DNA of 64,000 nt, taken from the NCBI RefSeq assembly GCF_021603645.1, contig NZ_BQHJ01000001.1:62001-126000 (forward strand). The letters are read 5' to 3'. Both the position numbers and the translations under genes were made by a program. Each line of letters begins with the position of its first letter. Position 1 is the first letter of the stretch. Below, piece after piece: positions 16,958 to 26,428 of the stretch. The notes beneath the pieces were generated by a model. That model was not told the origin of the DNA. It did no database searches and worked only from the letters and a program-made list of their open reading frames with translations. This DNA comes from Pseudomonas pseudonitroreducens. Lineage in GTDB: Bacteria > Pseudomonadota > Gammaproteobacteria > Pseudomonadales > Pseudomonadaceae.

Positions 16958-19594
16958 ATGCCGGATATCGATGCGCGCCTGCGCGAGGACGTTCACCTGC
17001 TCGGCGAACTGCTCGGGCAGACCATCCGCGCCCAGTACGGGCAGGGCTTCCTCGACAAGATCGAGCTGATCCGCACCGGAGCCAAGGCCGCCCGACGCGG
17101 TTCTGCCGAAGGCGCCAAACAGCTCACCGCGACCCTCGATGGCCTGGGCGAAGATGAACTGCTGCCGGTGGCGCGGGCCTTCAACCAGTTCCTCAATCTG
17201 GCCAACATCGCCGAGCAGTACCACCGCATCCGTCGGCGCACGGCGAAGGAGCCGGAGCCTTTCGAGAACCGCGTGCTCGCCGAACTGCTGGGCCGCCTGC
17301 GCAAGTCCGGCCTGGGCGCCGAGGGCCTGGCGCGGCAAGTGGCGGAGCTGGAAATCGAACTGGTGCTCACCGCGCATCCCACCGAAGTGGCGCGCCGCAC
17401 GCTGATCCAGAAGTACGACGCCATCGCCGCGCAACTGGCCGCCGGCGACCACGCCGACCTGCTGCCCGAAGAGCGCCAGGCGGTGCAGGAAAAACTCTAG
17501 CGGCTGATTGCCGAGGCCTGGCACACCGACGAGATCCGCCGCACTCGGCCGACCCCGGTGGACGAGGCGAAATGGGGCTTCGCGGTGATCGAACATTCAC
17601 TCTGGCACGCGTTGCCGGACTTCCTCCGTCACGTCGACCGCACCCTCCAGGACACCCTTGGCGAGCGCCTGCCGCTCACCGCCGCGCCGATCCGCTTCGC
17701 CTCCTGGATGGGCGGTGACCGCGACGGCAACCCCAATGTCACCGCCGCCATCACTCGCGAGGTCCTGCTGCTGGCGCGCTGGATGGCCGCCGACCTTTAC
17801 CTGCGCGATGTGGACAGCCTGGCGTCCGACCTGTCCATGCAGCAGGCCAGCGACGAATTGCGCGCAGCAGTGGGCGACCTCGCCGAACCCTATCGCGCGT
17901 TACTCAAGCAACTGCGCGAGCGCCTGCGCGCGACCCGCGCCTGGGCAGAACGCGCGATTCGTACCGGCGAGGAGCCCGGCGCCGAGGTATTGCAGGACAA
18001 CCGCGAACTGCTGGAGCCACTGAACCTCTGTTATCGCTCGCTGCAGGCATGCGGCATGGGCGTGATCGCCGATGGCGCCTTGCTCGATACCCTGCGCCGC
18101 GCCGCCACCTTCGGGCTGTTCCTGGCGCGGCTGGACGTGCGCCAGGACTCCACGCGGCACGCCAGGGCGATGAGCGAAATCACCGAGTACCTGGGCCTGG
18201 GCGTCTATGCCGAGTGGGACGAAAGCGTGCGCCAGGAATTCCTCCTCGAAGAGCTCGCCAGCCGCCGCCCACTGCTGCCGGCAAACTACGCTCCGACGCC
18301 GGAAACCGCCGAGGTCCTCGCCACTTGCCGCGTGGTGGCCCAGGCGCCGGCCGCTGCGCTGGGCTCCTACGTCATCTCCATGGCCGGGCAGCCGTCCGAC
18401 GTGCTGGCCGTACAACTGCTGCTCAAAGAGTGCGGCCTGGAGCGGCCGATGCGCGTCGTGCCGCTGTTCGAGACGCTGGATGACCTGGACAACGCCGGCC
18501 CCTGCGTCGACCGCCTGCTCAGCCTGGACAGCTACCGCACCCAACTGGCCGGGCCGCAGGAAGTGATGATCGGCTACTCCGACTCGGCCAAGGACGCCGG
18601 AACCCTGGCGGCCGCCTGGGCGCAATACCGCGCGCAGGAGGCGCTGGTGGACATCTGCCGCAACCATGGCGTCGAGCTGCTGCTGTTCCATGGCCGCGGC
18701 GGCACCGTCGGCCGTGGCGGCGGCCCGGCTCACGCGGCGATCCTCTCGCAGCCGCCGGGCTCGGTGGCCGGGCGCTTCCGCACCACCGAACAGGGCGAGA
18801 TGATCCGCTTCAAGTTCGGCCTGCCGGACATCGCCGAACAGAACCTCAACCTCTACCTCGCCGCTGTCCTGGAGGCCACCCTGCAGCCGCCGCCAGTGCC
18901 CGAACCTGCCTGGCGCGAGGAAATGGACCGCCTCGCCGCCGATGGCGTGCTCGCCTACCGCGCAGTGGTGCGGGAGAACCCGCAGTTCGTCGAATACTTC
19001 CGCGAGGCCACGCCGGAGCAGGAACTGGGCCGCCTGCCGCTGGGCAGTCGCCCGGCCAAGCGCCGCGAGGGCGGGGTGGAAAGCCTGCGGGCGATCCCCT
19101 GGATCTTCGCCTGGACCCAGACGCGCCTGATGCTGCCGGCCTGGCTGGGCTGGGAAGATGCGCTGTTCAAGGCCATCGAGCGTGGCGAGGGGGCCTTGCT
19201 GGGCCGCATGCGCAAGGAGTGGCCGTTCTTCACCACGCGCATCGACATGCTGGAGATGGTTCTGGCCAAGGCCGACCGGGAAATCGCCCAACTCTACGAT
19301 GAGCGCCTGGTGCAATCGGAACTGCGACCATTAGGTGCGCATTTACGCGACCTATTGTCGCAGTCGGTGCGCGTGGTGCTGGGCCTGACCGGGCAATCGC
19401 AACTGCTTGCCCACGCCGCCGAGACGCGCGAATCCATTGGTGTGCGCAACACCTACCTGGACCCGCTGCACCTGCTCCAGGCCGAGCTGCTGGCACGCTC
19501 GCGACGCTGTACCGGCGATGCCTGCGGCGGTCTGGAGCAAGCCATGCTGGTGACGGTGGCGGGTATTGCGGCAGGGCTGCGAAATACCGGCTGA
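16958..19594 (+). pseudogene. ppc: Phosphoenolpyruvate carboxylase interrupted by an in-frame TAG
   Basis: PEP carboxylase makes oxaloacetate from PEP and bicarbonate to refill the TCA cycle. From ATG 16958 (RBS CAGGAG) to 19594 the frame is continuous for 878 codons, the normal length for the Pseudomonas enzyme, except for a TAG at codon 181 (17498-17500). The text around it, VQEKL[18 protein letters not shown], continues in the same frame, and a Gln (CAG) is usual there, so a single C-to-T change explains it. Catalytic features are otherwise intact: His140 in [35 protein letters not shown] and FRTTEQGE. As written, only a 180-residue fragment would be made unless the amber is suppressed or the base is a sequencing error. 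No internal start would rescue His140. Confidence 0.9.
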
Positions 19595-19654
19595 GGCTCG
19601 CTCACCCCCCACCAAAGGTGAATTGCCGAGCCGTCAATTGAGATTAATTTGATG

Positions 19655-19689
19655 GCTGATCCCGGGCGCGGAAATGGCCCGGGATCAGC
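19655..19689. terminator. Strong hairpin downstream of ppc
   Basis: A 13-bp perfect stem GCTGATCCCGGGC/GCCCGGGATCAGC with a 9-base loop lies 60 bases after the ppc stop. There is no T-run on either side, so termination is uncertain; it could stabilise a 3' end instead. Confidence 0.5.
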
Positions 19690-19821
19690 GTGCGCAGTCC
19701 CCATGGCCGGCTTGTGTGGTGTGGGACCGCTGTGTATCGTGAGCAACCTTTCGGCGCACCTCTGCGCCATTCCAAGCATGATGAGATTGGCCCCACGAGG
19801 CGGATCCGTGATTTCGCTTAA

Positions 19822-20490
<669 letters not shown>

Positions 20491-20506
20491 TCCATCGCCG
20501 TATCAG

Positions 20507-20534
20507 CCAAAGGCCCGCACACGCGGGCCTTTGG
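20507..20534. terminator. Palindromic terminator between adk and tsaB
   Basis: A 12-bp perfect stem CCAAAGGCCCGC/GCGGGCCTTTGG with loop ACAC lies 17 bases after adk. The A/T ends of the stem and the position suggest termination, though the T-run is short. Confidence 0.7.
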
Positions 20535-20538
20535 CGTT

Positions 20539-20544
20539 TATAAT
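20539..20544 (+). promoter_or_regulatory. Likely -10 element of tsaB
   Basis: A perfect TATAAT lies 51 bases upstream of the tsaB start and directly after the adk hairpin. No good -35 is visible at 16-18 bases, since that space is filled by the hairpin. Confidence 0.45.
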
Positions 20545-20594
20545 GCCGGCCCGTTTTTTATCGCTTCTGCTGTTTGCCATTGAAGGAAAGCACC

Positions 20595-21269
20595 ATGCCC
20601 ACGCTGTTGGCCCTGGATACCTCGACCGAAGCCTGTTCCGTCGCCCTGCTGCATGACGGCCGCCGGTTCGTGCGCCATGAGGTGATCCCGCGCCTGCACG
20701 CCCAGCGCCTGCTGCCCATGGTGCAGGACCTCCTCGGCGAGGCCGGCATCGCGCTGTCCGCCGTCGACGCCATCGCTTTCGGCCGCGGCCCCGGTGCCTT
20801 CACCGGGGTGCGTATCGCCATCGGCGTCGTCCAGGGCCTGGCGTTCGCCCTGCAGAAGCCGGTGCTGCCGATCTCCGACCTGGCCGTGCTGGCCCAGCGT
20901 GCCTACCGCGAGCATGGCGCCAGCCAGGTAGCGGCGGCCATCGATGCGCGCATGGACGAGGTGTACTGGGGTTGCTACCGCGTGGAGCAGGGCGAGATGC
21001 GCCTGGCCGGCGCCGAGGCGGTGTTGCCGCCCGAGCGTGTCGAGCTGCCGCGCGACGCCCAGGGCGAGTGGTTCGGCTCCGGCACCGGCTGGGGCTTCGA
21101 GGAGCGCCTGGCGGTGAAGGTTGCCGCCCGTGACGCGAGCCTGCTGCCGCACGCCGAAGACCTGCTGACCCTGGCCGAATTCGCCTGGGCCCGTGGCGAT
21201 GCCGTTGACGCAGAGCAGGCCCAGCCGGTGTACCTGCGCGACAACGTGGCAACACCCAAGAAAGCCTGA
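20595..21269 (+). CDS. tsaB: tRNA threonylcarbamoyladenosine biosynthesis protein TsaB
   Basis: TsaB is the scaffold partner of TsaD and TsaE in making t6A37 on ANN-reading tRNAs. The 224-residue protein has the ASKHA-type N-terminus LLALDTSTEACSVAL and the conserved FGRGPGAFTGVRIAIGVVQGLA segment. Start ATG 20595 follows GAAGGAAAG. It is followed by a small unknown gene on the same strand. Confidence 0.95.
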   Translation: MPTLLALDTSTEACSVALLHDGRRFVRHEVIPRLHAQRLLPMVQDLLGEAGIALSAVDAIAFGRGPGAFTGVRIAIGVVQGLAFALQKPVLPISDLAVLAQRAYREHGASQVAAAIDARMDEVYWGCYRVEQGEMRLAGAEAVLPPERVELPRDAQGEWFGSGTGWGFEERLAVKVAARDASLLPHAEDLLTLAEFAWARGDAVDAEQAQPVYLRDNVATPKKA

Positions 21270-21335
21270 CCTGTGCCAATTGACCGCAGTCGCGCCCGCT
21301 CGCTAGAGTGAGCTTATTCCCACCGAGTTTCTCCC

Positions 21336-21683
21336 ATGCGTATCGACGGCTTCACTTCCCTTTCCCAGACACCGGAGCGCGGGTCCCGTACGGGCACTGC
21401 GGTCACTCCGTATCGGGAAGTGCAACGTGACGTCGAAACCCGCCGCGAACAGCCCGCGTCGACCTCGGCCAGCCAGGGCCTGGAATCGCAGGCCCAGACC
21501 CGCCGCGTGGAATCCTCCAGCGCCAGCAGCTACGGTGTGCCGGCGACCCTGCGTGACAATCTCGAGTACCAGCGCCCGCTGAGTTCCCGCGCGGCCCAGG
21601 CGCTCGCCAGCTACACCAGCACCGCCAGCATGGTGGGCCAGTACGAAGGCCAGGAAGTCGTCGGTCTCGACCTCTACGCCTGA
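21336..21683 (+). CDS. Small hypothetical protein, low complexity
   Basis: A 115-residue hydrophilic protein rich in Ser, Arg, Thr and Gln (for example TRRVESSSASSYG), with no transmembrane segment or signal. The C-terminal part (NLEYQRPLSSRAAQALASYTS, then YEGQEVVGLDLYA) is the most ordered. This resembles Pseudomonas hypothetical proteins found next to tsaB, but I cannot assign a role. Translation is probably real given the consistent GC-rich third positions; the ribosome site is weak. Confidence 0.7.
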   Translation: MRIDGFTSLSQTPERGSRTGTAVTPYREVQRDVETRREQPASTSASQGLESQAQTRRVESSSASSYGVPATLRDNLEYQRPLSSRAAQALASYTSTASMVGQYEGQEVVGLDLYA

Positions 21684-21722
21684 TTCATGACCCTGCCGTA
21701 CTTTTCATGAGCCTGCCGTACT
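21684..21722 (+). repeat. 20-bp tandem duplication covering a start codon
   Basis: TTCATGACCCTGCCGTACT at 21684-21702 is repeated with one change as TTCATGAGCCTGCCGTACT at 21704-21722. The second copy holds the DUF72 gene start. The first copy opens a 7-codon ORF (MTLPYFS) whose TGA overlaps that start. Confidence 0.85.
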
Positions 21723-22564
21723 ACCTCGGTTGCCCCTCCTGGAACGAGCCCGCCTGGCGCGGCACTTTCTACCCGCCCGAGCTGCGCGCCGGCGACACCC
21801 TGGGCTTCTACTCCCAGGTATTCAACGCGGTGGAAGGCAACACCACCTTCTATGCCCGACCCAGCGCCGACACCCTCGTGCGCTGGGCGCAGACCATGCC
21901 GGAGACGTTCCGCTTCTGCGCCAAGCTGCCACGCGACATCAGTCATGAAGGCGATCTGCGCGGCCAGTTGGAGAACACCCAGGACTTCCTCGACCTGCTG
22001 GCGCCGCTGGGCCAGCGCGTCGCGCCGCTGTGGTTGCAGGTTTCCGCCGGCTTCGGCCCGGACCGCCTCGCCGAGCTGGCCGCCTGGCTGGACGCTTTCT
22101 CCACGCGGCGCATCGCGGTGGAGGTCCGGCATCCGGCCTTCTTTGCCAAGGGCGACGAAGAACGGGCGCTCAACCGCCTGTTGCTGGACCGTGGTGTCGA
22201 GCGCATCTGCCTGGACTCGCGGGCGCTGTTCGCCGTGCAGTCCGACGATCCTGCCGTGCTCCATGCCCAGTCGAAGAAACCCAAGGTGCCGGTGCGCCCG
22301 GCGGCCTTCAGCGACAGCCCGCAAGTGCGCTTCATCGGAGGGCCGGACCTGGACGCCAATCTCGCCCATCTCGCGCCCTGGATCGGCAAGGTGGCCGAGT
22401 GGATCGAGCAGGGCCTGACGCCCTACGTGTTCCTCCACACGCCGGACAACCACCGCGCCGCCGAGCAGGCACAGCGCTTCCACGCCTTGCTGCGCGAGCG
22501 CCTGCCGGGACTGCCGCCGCTGTTCGAGCACAAACCGGAAGTGGAACAGCTCGGGCTGCTCTGA
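21707..22564 (+). CDS. DUF72 family protein (YecE-like)
   Basis: A 285-residue protein of the DUF72/YecE family, a TIM-barrel-like fold of unknown biochemical function. Recognisable stretches are LGCPSWNEPAWRGTFYPP at the N-terminus, FNAVEGNTTFYARPSADTLVRWA, and near the C-terminus YVFLHTPDNHRAAEQAQRFH. The length is typical. The start ATG overlaps a tiny upstream ORF created by a 20-bp tandem duplication and has no clear Shine-Dalgarno of its own. Confidence 0.88.
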   Translation: MSLPYYLGCPSWNEPAWRGTFYPPELRAGDTLGFYSQVFNAVEGNTTFYARPSADTLVRWAQTMPETFRFCAKLPRDISHEGDLRGQLENTQDFLDLLAPLGQRVAPLWLQVSAGFGPDRLAELAAWLDAFSTRRIAVEVRHPAFFAKGDEERALNRLLLDRGVERICLDSRALFAVQSDDPAVLHAQSKKPKVPVRPAAFSDSPQVRFIGGPDLDANLAHLAPWIGKVAEWIEQGLTPYVFLHTPDNHRAAEQAQRFHALLRERLPGLPPLFEHKPEVEQLGLL

Positions 22565-22638
22565 GCTGGCAATTGTGCGTGGCGTGGGGCGGGCGAGGGG
22601 GCTAACCTGCTGCTTCCCCGTTCGGCAAGGAGACAGCC

Positions 22639-23466
22639 ATGACCCCACAACAGCAACGCGGCGAAGCCTTCCGCGCGCTACACCAGCGCGATGGCCTGTT
22701 CGTCCTGCCCAACCCCTGGGATGCCGGCTCGGCAAAAATGCTCGCCCACCTGGGTTTCGAAGCCCTGGCCACCACCAGTGCGGGGCTGGCCTTCGCCCTA
22801 GGTCGGCGTGACGCCGAAGGTGCGGTGAGTCGTGACGAGGCGTTGGCCAATGCGCGCGAGATAGTCGAAGCGACGCCGCTGCCGGTCGCTGCCGACCTGG
22901 AGAACGGTTACGGCGATACCCCGGACCACTGTGCGGAAACGATCCGTCTTGCCGCCGCGTGCGGACTGGTCGGCGGCTCCATCGAAGACGCCACCGGCCG
23001 GGCCGATGCGCCGATCTACCCGCTGGAACTGGCCGTGGAGCGCGTCACCGCTGCCGTGCAAGCCGCCCGTGACTTGCCCTTTACCTTCACCCTGGCGGCG
23101 CGGGCGGAAAACTTCCTGCACGGCCGAGTCGACCTGGACGACACCATCCGCCGCCTGGTGGCCTTCGCCGAAGCGGGCGCCGACGTGCTCTATGCGCCGG
23201 GCCTGAAGACCCGCGAGGAAATCGCCGCCGTGGTCAGCGCCGTGGCGCCGCGCCCGGTCAACGTGCTGGTAGGCTCGCCGGCCCTGCAACTGGGGCTGGA
23301 GGAGTTGGCCGAGCTGGGCGTGAAGCGTGTCAGCGTCGGTTCGACCCTGGCGCGAGCGGCCTATGGCGCCTTCTTCGGTGCTTCCGAAGCGTTGGCGAAA
23401 GGCGACCTGCAGCCCATGCACGGCGCCATGCCCTTCGATCGCATCAACGGCCTGTTCCGGGGCTGA
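22639..23466 (+). CDS. Isocitrate lyase / PEP-phosphomutase superfamily protein
   Basis: A 275-residue single-domain TIM barrel of the ICL/PEPM superfamily. The metal and substrate stretches are visible: LPNPWDAGSAKML, ADLENGYGD (in place of the usual DxDxG) and GGSIEDATG, followed by AARAENFL and ADVLYAPGL. Members cleave or form C-C or P-C bonds; the KKCG motif of true isocitrate lyases is not seen, so the reaction is undefined. Start ATG 22639 follows AAGGAGACAGCC. It is 3 bases before the next gene, so the two are probably co-transcribed. Confidence 0.85.
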   Translation: MTPQQQRGEAFRALHQRDGLFVLPNPWDAGSAKMLAHLGFEALATTSAGLAFALGRRDAEGAVSRDEALANAREIVEATPLPVAADLENGYGDTPDHCAETIRLAAACGLVGGSIEDATGRADAPIYPLELAVERVTAAVQAARDLPFTFTLAARAENFLHGRVDLDDTIRRLVAFAEAGADVLYAPGLKTREEIAAVVSAVAPRPVNVLVGSPALQLGLEELAELGVKRVSVGSTLARAAYGAFFGASEALAKGDLQPMHGAMPFDRINGLFRG

Positions 23467-23469
23467 GGC

Positions 23470-24162
23470 TTGCGCTGGTGGCTGCTCGCTTTCGTCCTCG
23501 CCTGCGCGGGGTTTGTGTTGTCGGTGCAGCAGCAGTGGCTGAGCCTGCCAGCTCGCTGGAATCCCTGGGCACCGCTGGATGTGCGCGATGAGCCCAACCT
23601 GCTGACCCGCTACAAGCTCTGGCGCCTGCGTGACGACGTCGACCTATGCCGCCTGGCGTTGCAGAGTTCCGATCTCAAGGCGCAGCCGATGGCCGACAGC
23701 GAGCCGGTCGCTGGCTGCCCGTTGCACAACGTCTGGCGGGTGCAGGGCGCGCAGGTGAAGTTGAGCAGCAGCTTTCTCGCCAGTTGCCCGCTGGCGGTGA
23801 GCTTCGCACTGTTCGAGCGCCACTCGCTGCAACCGGTCGCGCGGGATATCTATGGTCAGCCGGTGGCTGGAGTCGAGCACCTGGGCAGCTTTGCCTGCCG
23901 CAATATCTACGGGCGCGCCGATGCCCGGCGCAGTCAGCATGCCAGCGCCAATGCGCTGGATATCACCGCCTTCCGCCTCGCCGATGGCCGACGTGTCGTG
24001 GTGGCCGAGGACTGGAACGGACATGGCGATGCCGCGCGCTTCCTGCGTGCCGTGCGCGATGGCGCGTGTGGCAATTTCGACGGTGTGCTCGGCCCGGATT
24101 ACAACCGCGCCCACCATGATCATTTCCATCTCGACCTGGGCGGCTGGCAGATCTGCCGTTGA
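23470..24162 (+). CDS. Extensin-like C-terminal domain protein
   Basis: A 230-residue protein with an N-terminal signal-anchor (residues 2-18, RWWLLAFVLACAGFVLS) and a periplasmic extensin-like C-terminal domain. The family hallmarks are FACRNIYGRADARRSQHASA followed by NALDIT and DHFHLDLGGWQICR, a layout like zinc D-Ala-D-Ala carboxypeptidases. A cell-wall role is therefore possible but unproven. The start is TTG, 3 bases after the stop of the upstream gene, which suggests coupling. Confidence 0.84.
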   Translation: MRWWLLAFVLACAGFVLSVQQQWLSLPARWNPWAPLDVRDEPNLLTRYKLWRLRDDVDLCRLALQSSDLKAQPMADSEPVAGCPLHNVWRVQGAQVKLSSSFLASCPLAVSFALFERHSLQPVARDIYGQPVAGVEHLGSFACRNIYGRADARRSQHASANALDITAFRLADGRRVVVAEDWNGHGDAARFLRAVRDGACGNFDGVLGPDYNRAHHDHFHLDLGGWQICR

Positions 24163-24217
24163 GCCAGCGGGTCGCGCGCTGCGATAGAATTGCGGTTTTT
24201 CCCAGGATCGCCCCGTC

Positions 24218-25000
24218 ATGACCGAAGTACTCACCCCGCCGCGCATCGTCGTCCAGGCGCTGGCGCCTGCCTGGCAGGCTGCCGCCGAGCAGTGGGCGCA
24301 GCGGCTCGGGCTGCCGATGGGCGAGGGTGATGCGGACTTCGCCGTGCAACTGGGGGATGACGGCCTGCAACTGCTGCAACTGGGGCCGGATTCGCCCGGC
24401 CCGGTGCGGGTGGACTTCCTCGAGGGAGCCACGGCGCACCGCCGGCAGTTCGGCGGCGGCGCCGGGCAGATGATTGCCAAGGCCGTGGGTATCCAGCAGG
24501 GCGTGCGCCCGCATGTGCTGGACGCCACCGCCGGCCTGGGCAAGGACGCCTTCGTGCTGGCGACCCTGGGTTGCGAGATGCACCTGAGCGAACGTCAGCC
24601 GATCATTGCCGCGTTGCTGGAAGACGGCCTGGCTCGCGCGGCGGGGGATTTCGAGGTGGGCGCCATCGTCGCGCGCATGCGCCTGCTGCGGGGCAACGCC
24701 ATCGAGCGCATGGCCGCGTGGGAGGGGGAGGCGCCACAGGTGATTTATCTCGACCCGATGTTCCCCCACCGTGACAAGAGCGCGCTGGTGAAGAAGGAGA
24801 TGCGCCTGTTCCGCCCGCTGGTGGGCGACGACCTGGATGCACCGGCGCTGCTGGAAGCGGCGCTGAAGCTGGCCAGCCACCGAGTGGTGGTGAAGCGCCC
24901 GCGCAAGGCGCCGATCATCGAGGGGCAGAAGCCCAGCTACAGCCTGGAAGGCAAGTCCAGCCGGTATGACATCTATCCGCTGAAGAGCCTGAAGGGCTGA
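24218..25000 (+). CDS. rsmJ: 16S rRNA (guanine1516-N2)-methyltransferase RsmJ
   Basis: RsmJ methylates G1516 of 16S rRNA. The 260-residue protein has an SAM-binding segment [19 protein letters not shown], the family sequence [15 protein letters not shown] before it, and the catalytic-type motif [19 protein letters not shown]. The length fits. It lies 55 bases after the extensin-like gene, with a possible -10 in TGCGATAGAATTGCGG just upstream. It is followed by 700 bases of repeats. Confidence 0.94.
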   Translation: MTEVLTPPRIVVQALAPAWQAAAEQWAQRLGLPMGEGDADFAVQLGDDGLQLLQLGPDSPGPVRVDFLEGATAHRRQFGGGAGQMIAKAVGIQQGVRPHVLDATAGLGKDAFVLATLGCEMHLSERQPIIAALLEDGLARAAGDFEVGAIVARMRLLRGNAIERMAAWEGEAPQVIYLDPMFPHRDKSALVKKEMRLFRPLVGDDLDAPALLEAALKLASHRVVVKRPRKAPIIEGQKPSYSLEGKSSRYDIYPLKSLKG

Positions 25001-25183
25001 CGGCCAACTCGAGGGCCCGAGGATTTGCGCAGGAGCAACTGTTTTTTCCTCGGGGGCCGTACCAATACATCCCCCTCACCCCAGCCCTGGCTGCGCGCCC
25101 CGCTCCTCAGGGAGAGGGGGCAGCCCGAGCCGGCTGACACTGAGGTTTCATCCTGCACCTAACGGTTCCCTCTCCCCGGGAGA

Positions 25184-25344
25184 GGGCCGACCTGAGCGCA
25201 GAACTTTCACGTAGGAGCGGACTTTGTCCGCGATGACTTTCGGCGCGATTCGCACCTATCGCGGACGGAGTCCGCTCCTACAAATCATGTTGCCGCAGCT
25301 TTGCTCTTGCAGAAGCGAGCTTGCTCGCGAACCGGCCCAACGCC
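25184..25344. repeat. 161-bp duplicated repeat block, copy 1
   Basis: The 25001-25698 gap has no gene. It contains GAGAGGG palindromes and this block, which is repeated at 25460-25620 with about half a dozen differences. The block contains a palindrome TAGGAGCGGACTTTGTCCGCG ... CGGACGGAGTCCGCTCCTAC and one REP arm. Confidence 0.88.
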
Positions 25345-25459
25345 GAAATCGCCGGGAAATCCTGTTCGCACCGGATCGATTCCGGAGCCAGCCGGATAGC
25401 GCGGCGCGATCAGGGCGCTCAGGACGGTCCCCTCTCCCTCCGGGAGAGGGTTAGGGTGA

Positions 25460-25620
25460 GGGCCGACCTGAGCGCAGAGCTTTCACGTAGGAGCGGACTT
25501 TGTCCGCGATGACTTTCGGCGCGATTCGAACCTATCGCGGACGGAGTCCGCTCCTACGAATCATCTTGCCGCAGCTTTGCTCTTGCAGAAGTGAGCTTGC
25601 TCGCGAACCGGCCCAACGCC
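25460..25620. repeat. 161-bp duplicated repeat block, copy 2
   Basis: A near-identical copy of 25184-25344 of equal length, 276 bases downstream. The intervening unit begins with unrelated sequence and a GAGAGGG palindrome. An isolated REP arm follows at 25640-25663. Confidence 0.88.
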
Positions 25621-25698
25621 TGAGTCACTGGGAAATCCGTTCGCGAGCAAGCTCGCTCCTACAGGATGCCTGGGAGCTCAGGTGCGGGCCTGGCTTCG

Positions 25699-26331
25699 TC
25701 AGGGCCTGAAGGCCTTGAGGAACAGCGCCACCACTTCCTGCGCGTGAGCTTCGGTCTCTTCTTCGCTTGGCGGCTCGACGCAGCCGATCATCAGGCGGAA
25801 ATGCACGCAGCCCTGTACCAGCATCAGGAAGTGCTCGGCCGCCCGGCGTGGGCTGTCCATTTGCAGCTTGCCCTGCTGGCGCGCCTGTTCCAGCAGGCGT
25901 TCCATCTGGTCCAGCACGCGCTGCGGGCCGGCATCGAAGAACAGCTGCGAGAGATGTGGATTCTGCCCGCCCTGGGCAATCATCAGCCGGCTCAGCGCAA
26001 TGGCCTCCGGGCTGTTGATCAGTTGATTGAAGCCGCGAGCCAGGTTCAGCAGCAGGCTTTCCAGCGGCGCATCGGCCGATGGTTCGGCGAACAGCTCGGG
26101 CAGGTTCTCCGCGCACTTGGCCTGCACCGCCTCGACGAACAGCGTCTCCTTATCCGTGAAGTGGCTGTAAACGGTGAGCTTGGAGACCCCGGCTTCCGCG
26201 GCGATGGCTTCCATGCTGCTGCCGTCGTAGCCATGGCGCACGAACAGCTCCTTGGCGGCTTCGAGGATGGCTTGGCGCTTGGCCGGGTCCTTGGGGCGAC
26301 CCGGTCCGTTCGATGAGTTCGATGGTGACAT
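25699..26331 (-). CDS. mexL: MexL, TetR-family repressor of mexJK
   Basis: A 210-residue TetR-type repressor divergent from an RND operon, the position of MexL in P. aeruginosa. The N-terminal HTH is clear (AKRQAILEAAKELFVRHGYDG, then SSMEAIAAEAGVSKLTVYSHF); the C-terminal effector domain is TetR_C-like. MexL represses mexJK and itself by binding the intergenic region. The identity rests on gene order and family; another TetR gene also lies near mexJ in P. aeruginosa, so orthology should be read with that caution. Confidence 0.83.
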   Translation of the reverse strand: MSPSNSSNGPGRPKDPAKRQAILEAAKELFVRHGYDGSSMEAIAAEAGVSKLTVYSHFTDKETLFVEAVQAKCAENLPELFAEPSADAPLESLLLNLARGFNQLINSPEAIALSRLMIAQGGQNPHLSQLFFDAGPQRVLDQMERLLEQARQQGKLQMDSPRRAAEHFLMLVQGCVHFRLMIGCVEPPSEEETEAHAQEVVALFLKAFRP

Positions 26332-26428
26332 GTCTTTACATTTCTAATACTGGACTGATGGGTTCTGTATTTTTACTATACCGGTGAGTATAAGAATTCC
26401 AACCGCGTTTTGCGAAAGGTCACACATC
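26332..26428. promoter_or_regulatory. mexL-mexJ divergent promoter/operator region
   Basis: A 97-base AT-rich gap between divergent genes. It holds TATAC-CGGTGA-GTATA (26377-26392), a small inverted repeat that overlaps likely -10 sequences, and a TATTTTTACTATACC stretch. It must contain the mexJK and mexL promoters and the MexL site; I cannot place the operator exactly. Confidence 0.55.

Noticed and set aside
25184-25620. Repeats between rsmJ and mexL as a CRISPR array
   Set aside because: Only two long copies, each itself palindromic with no uniform short repeats or spacers, and no cas genes.
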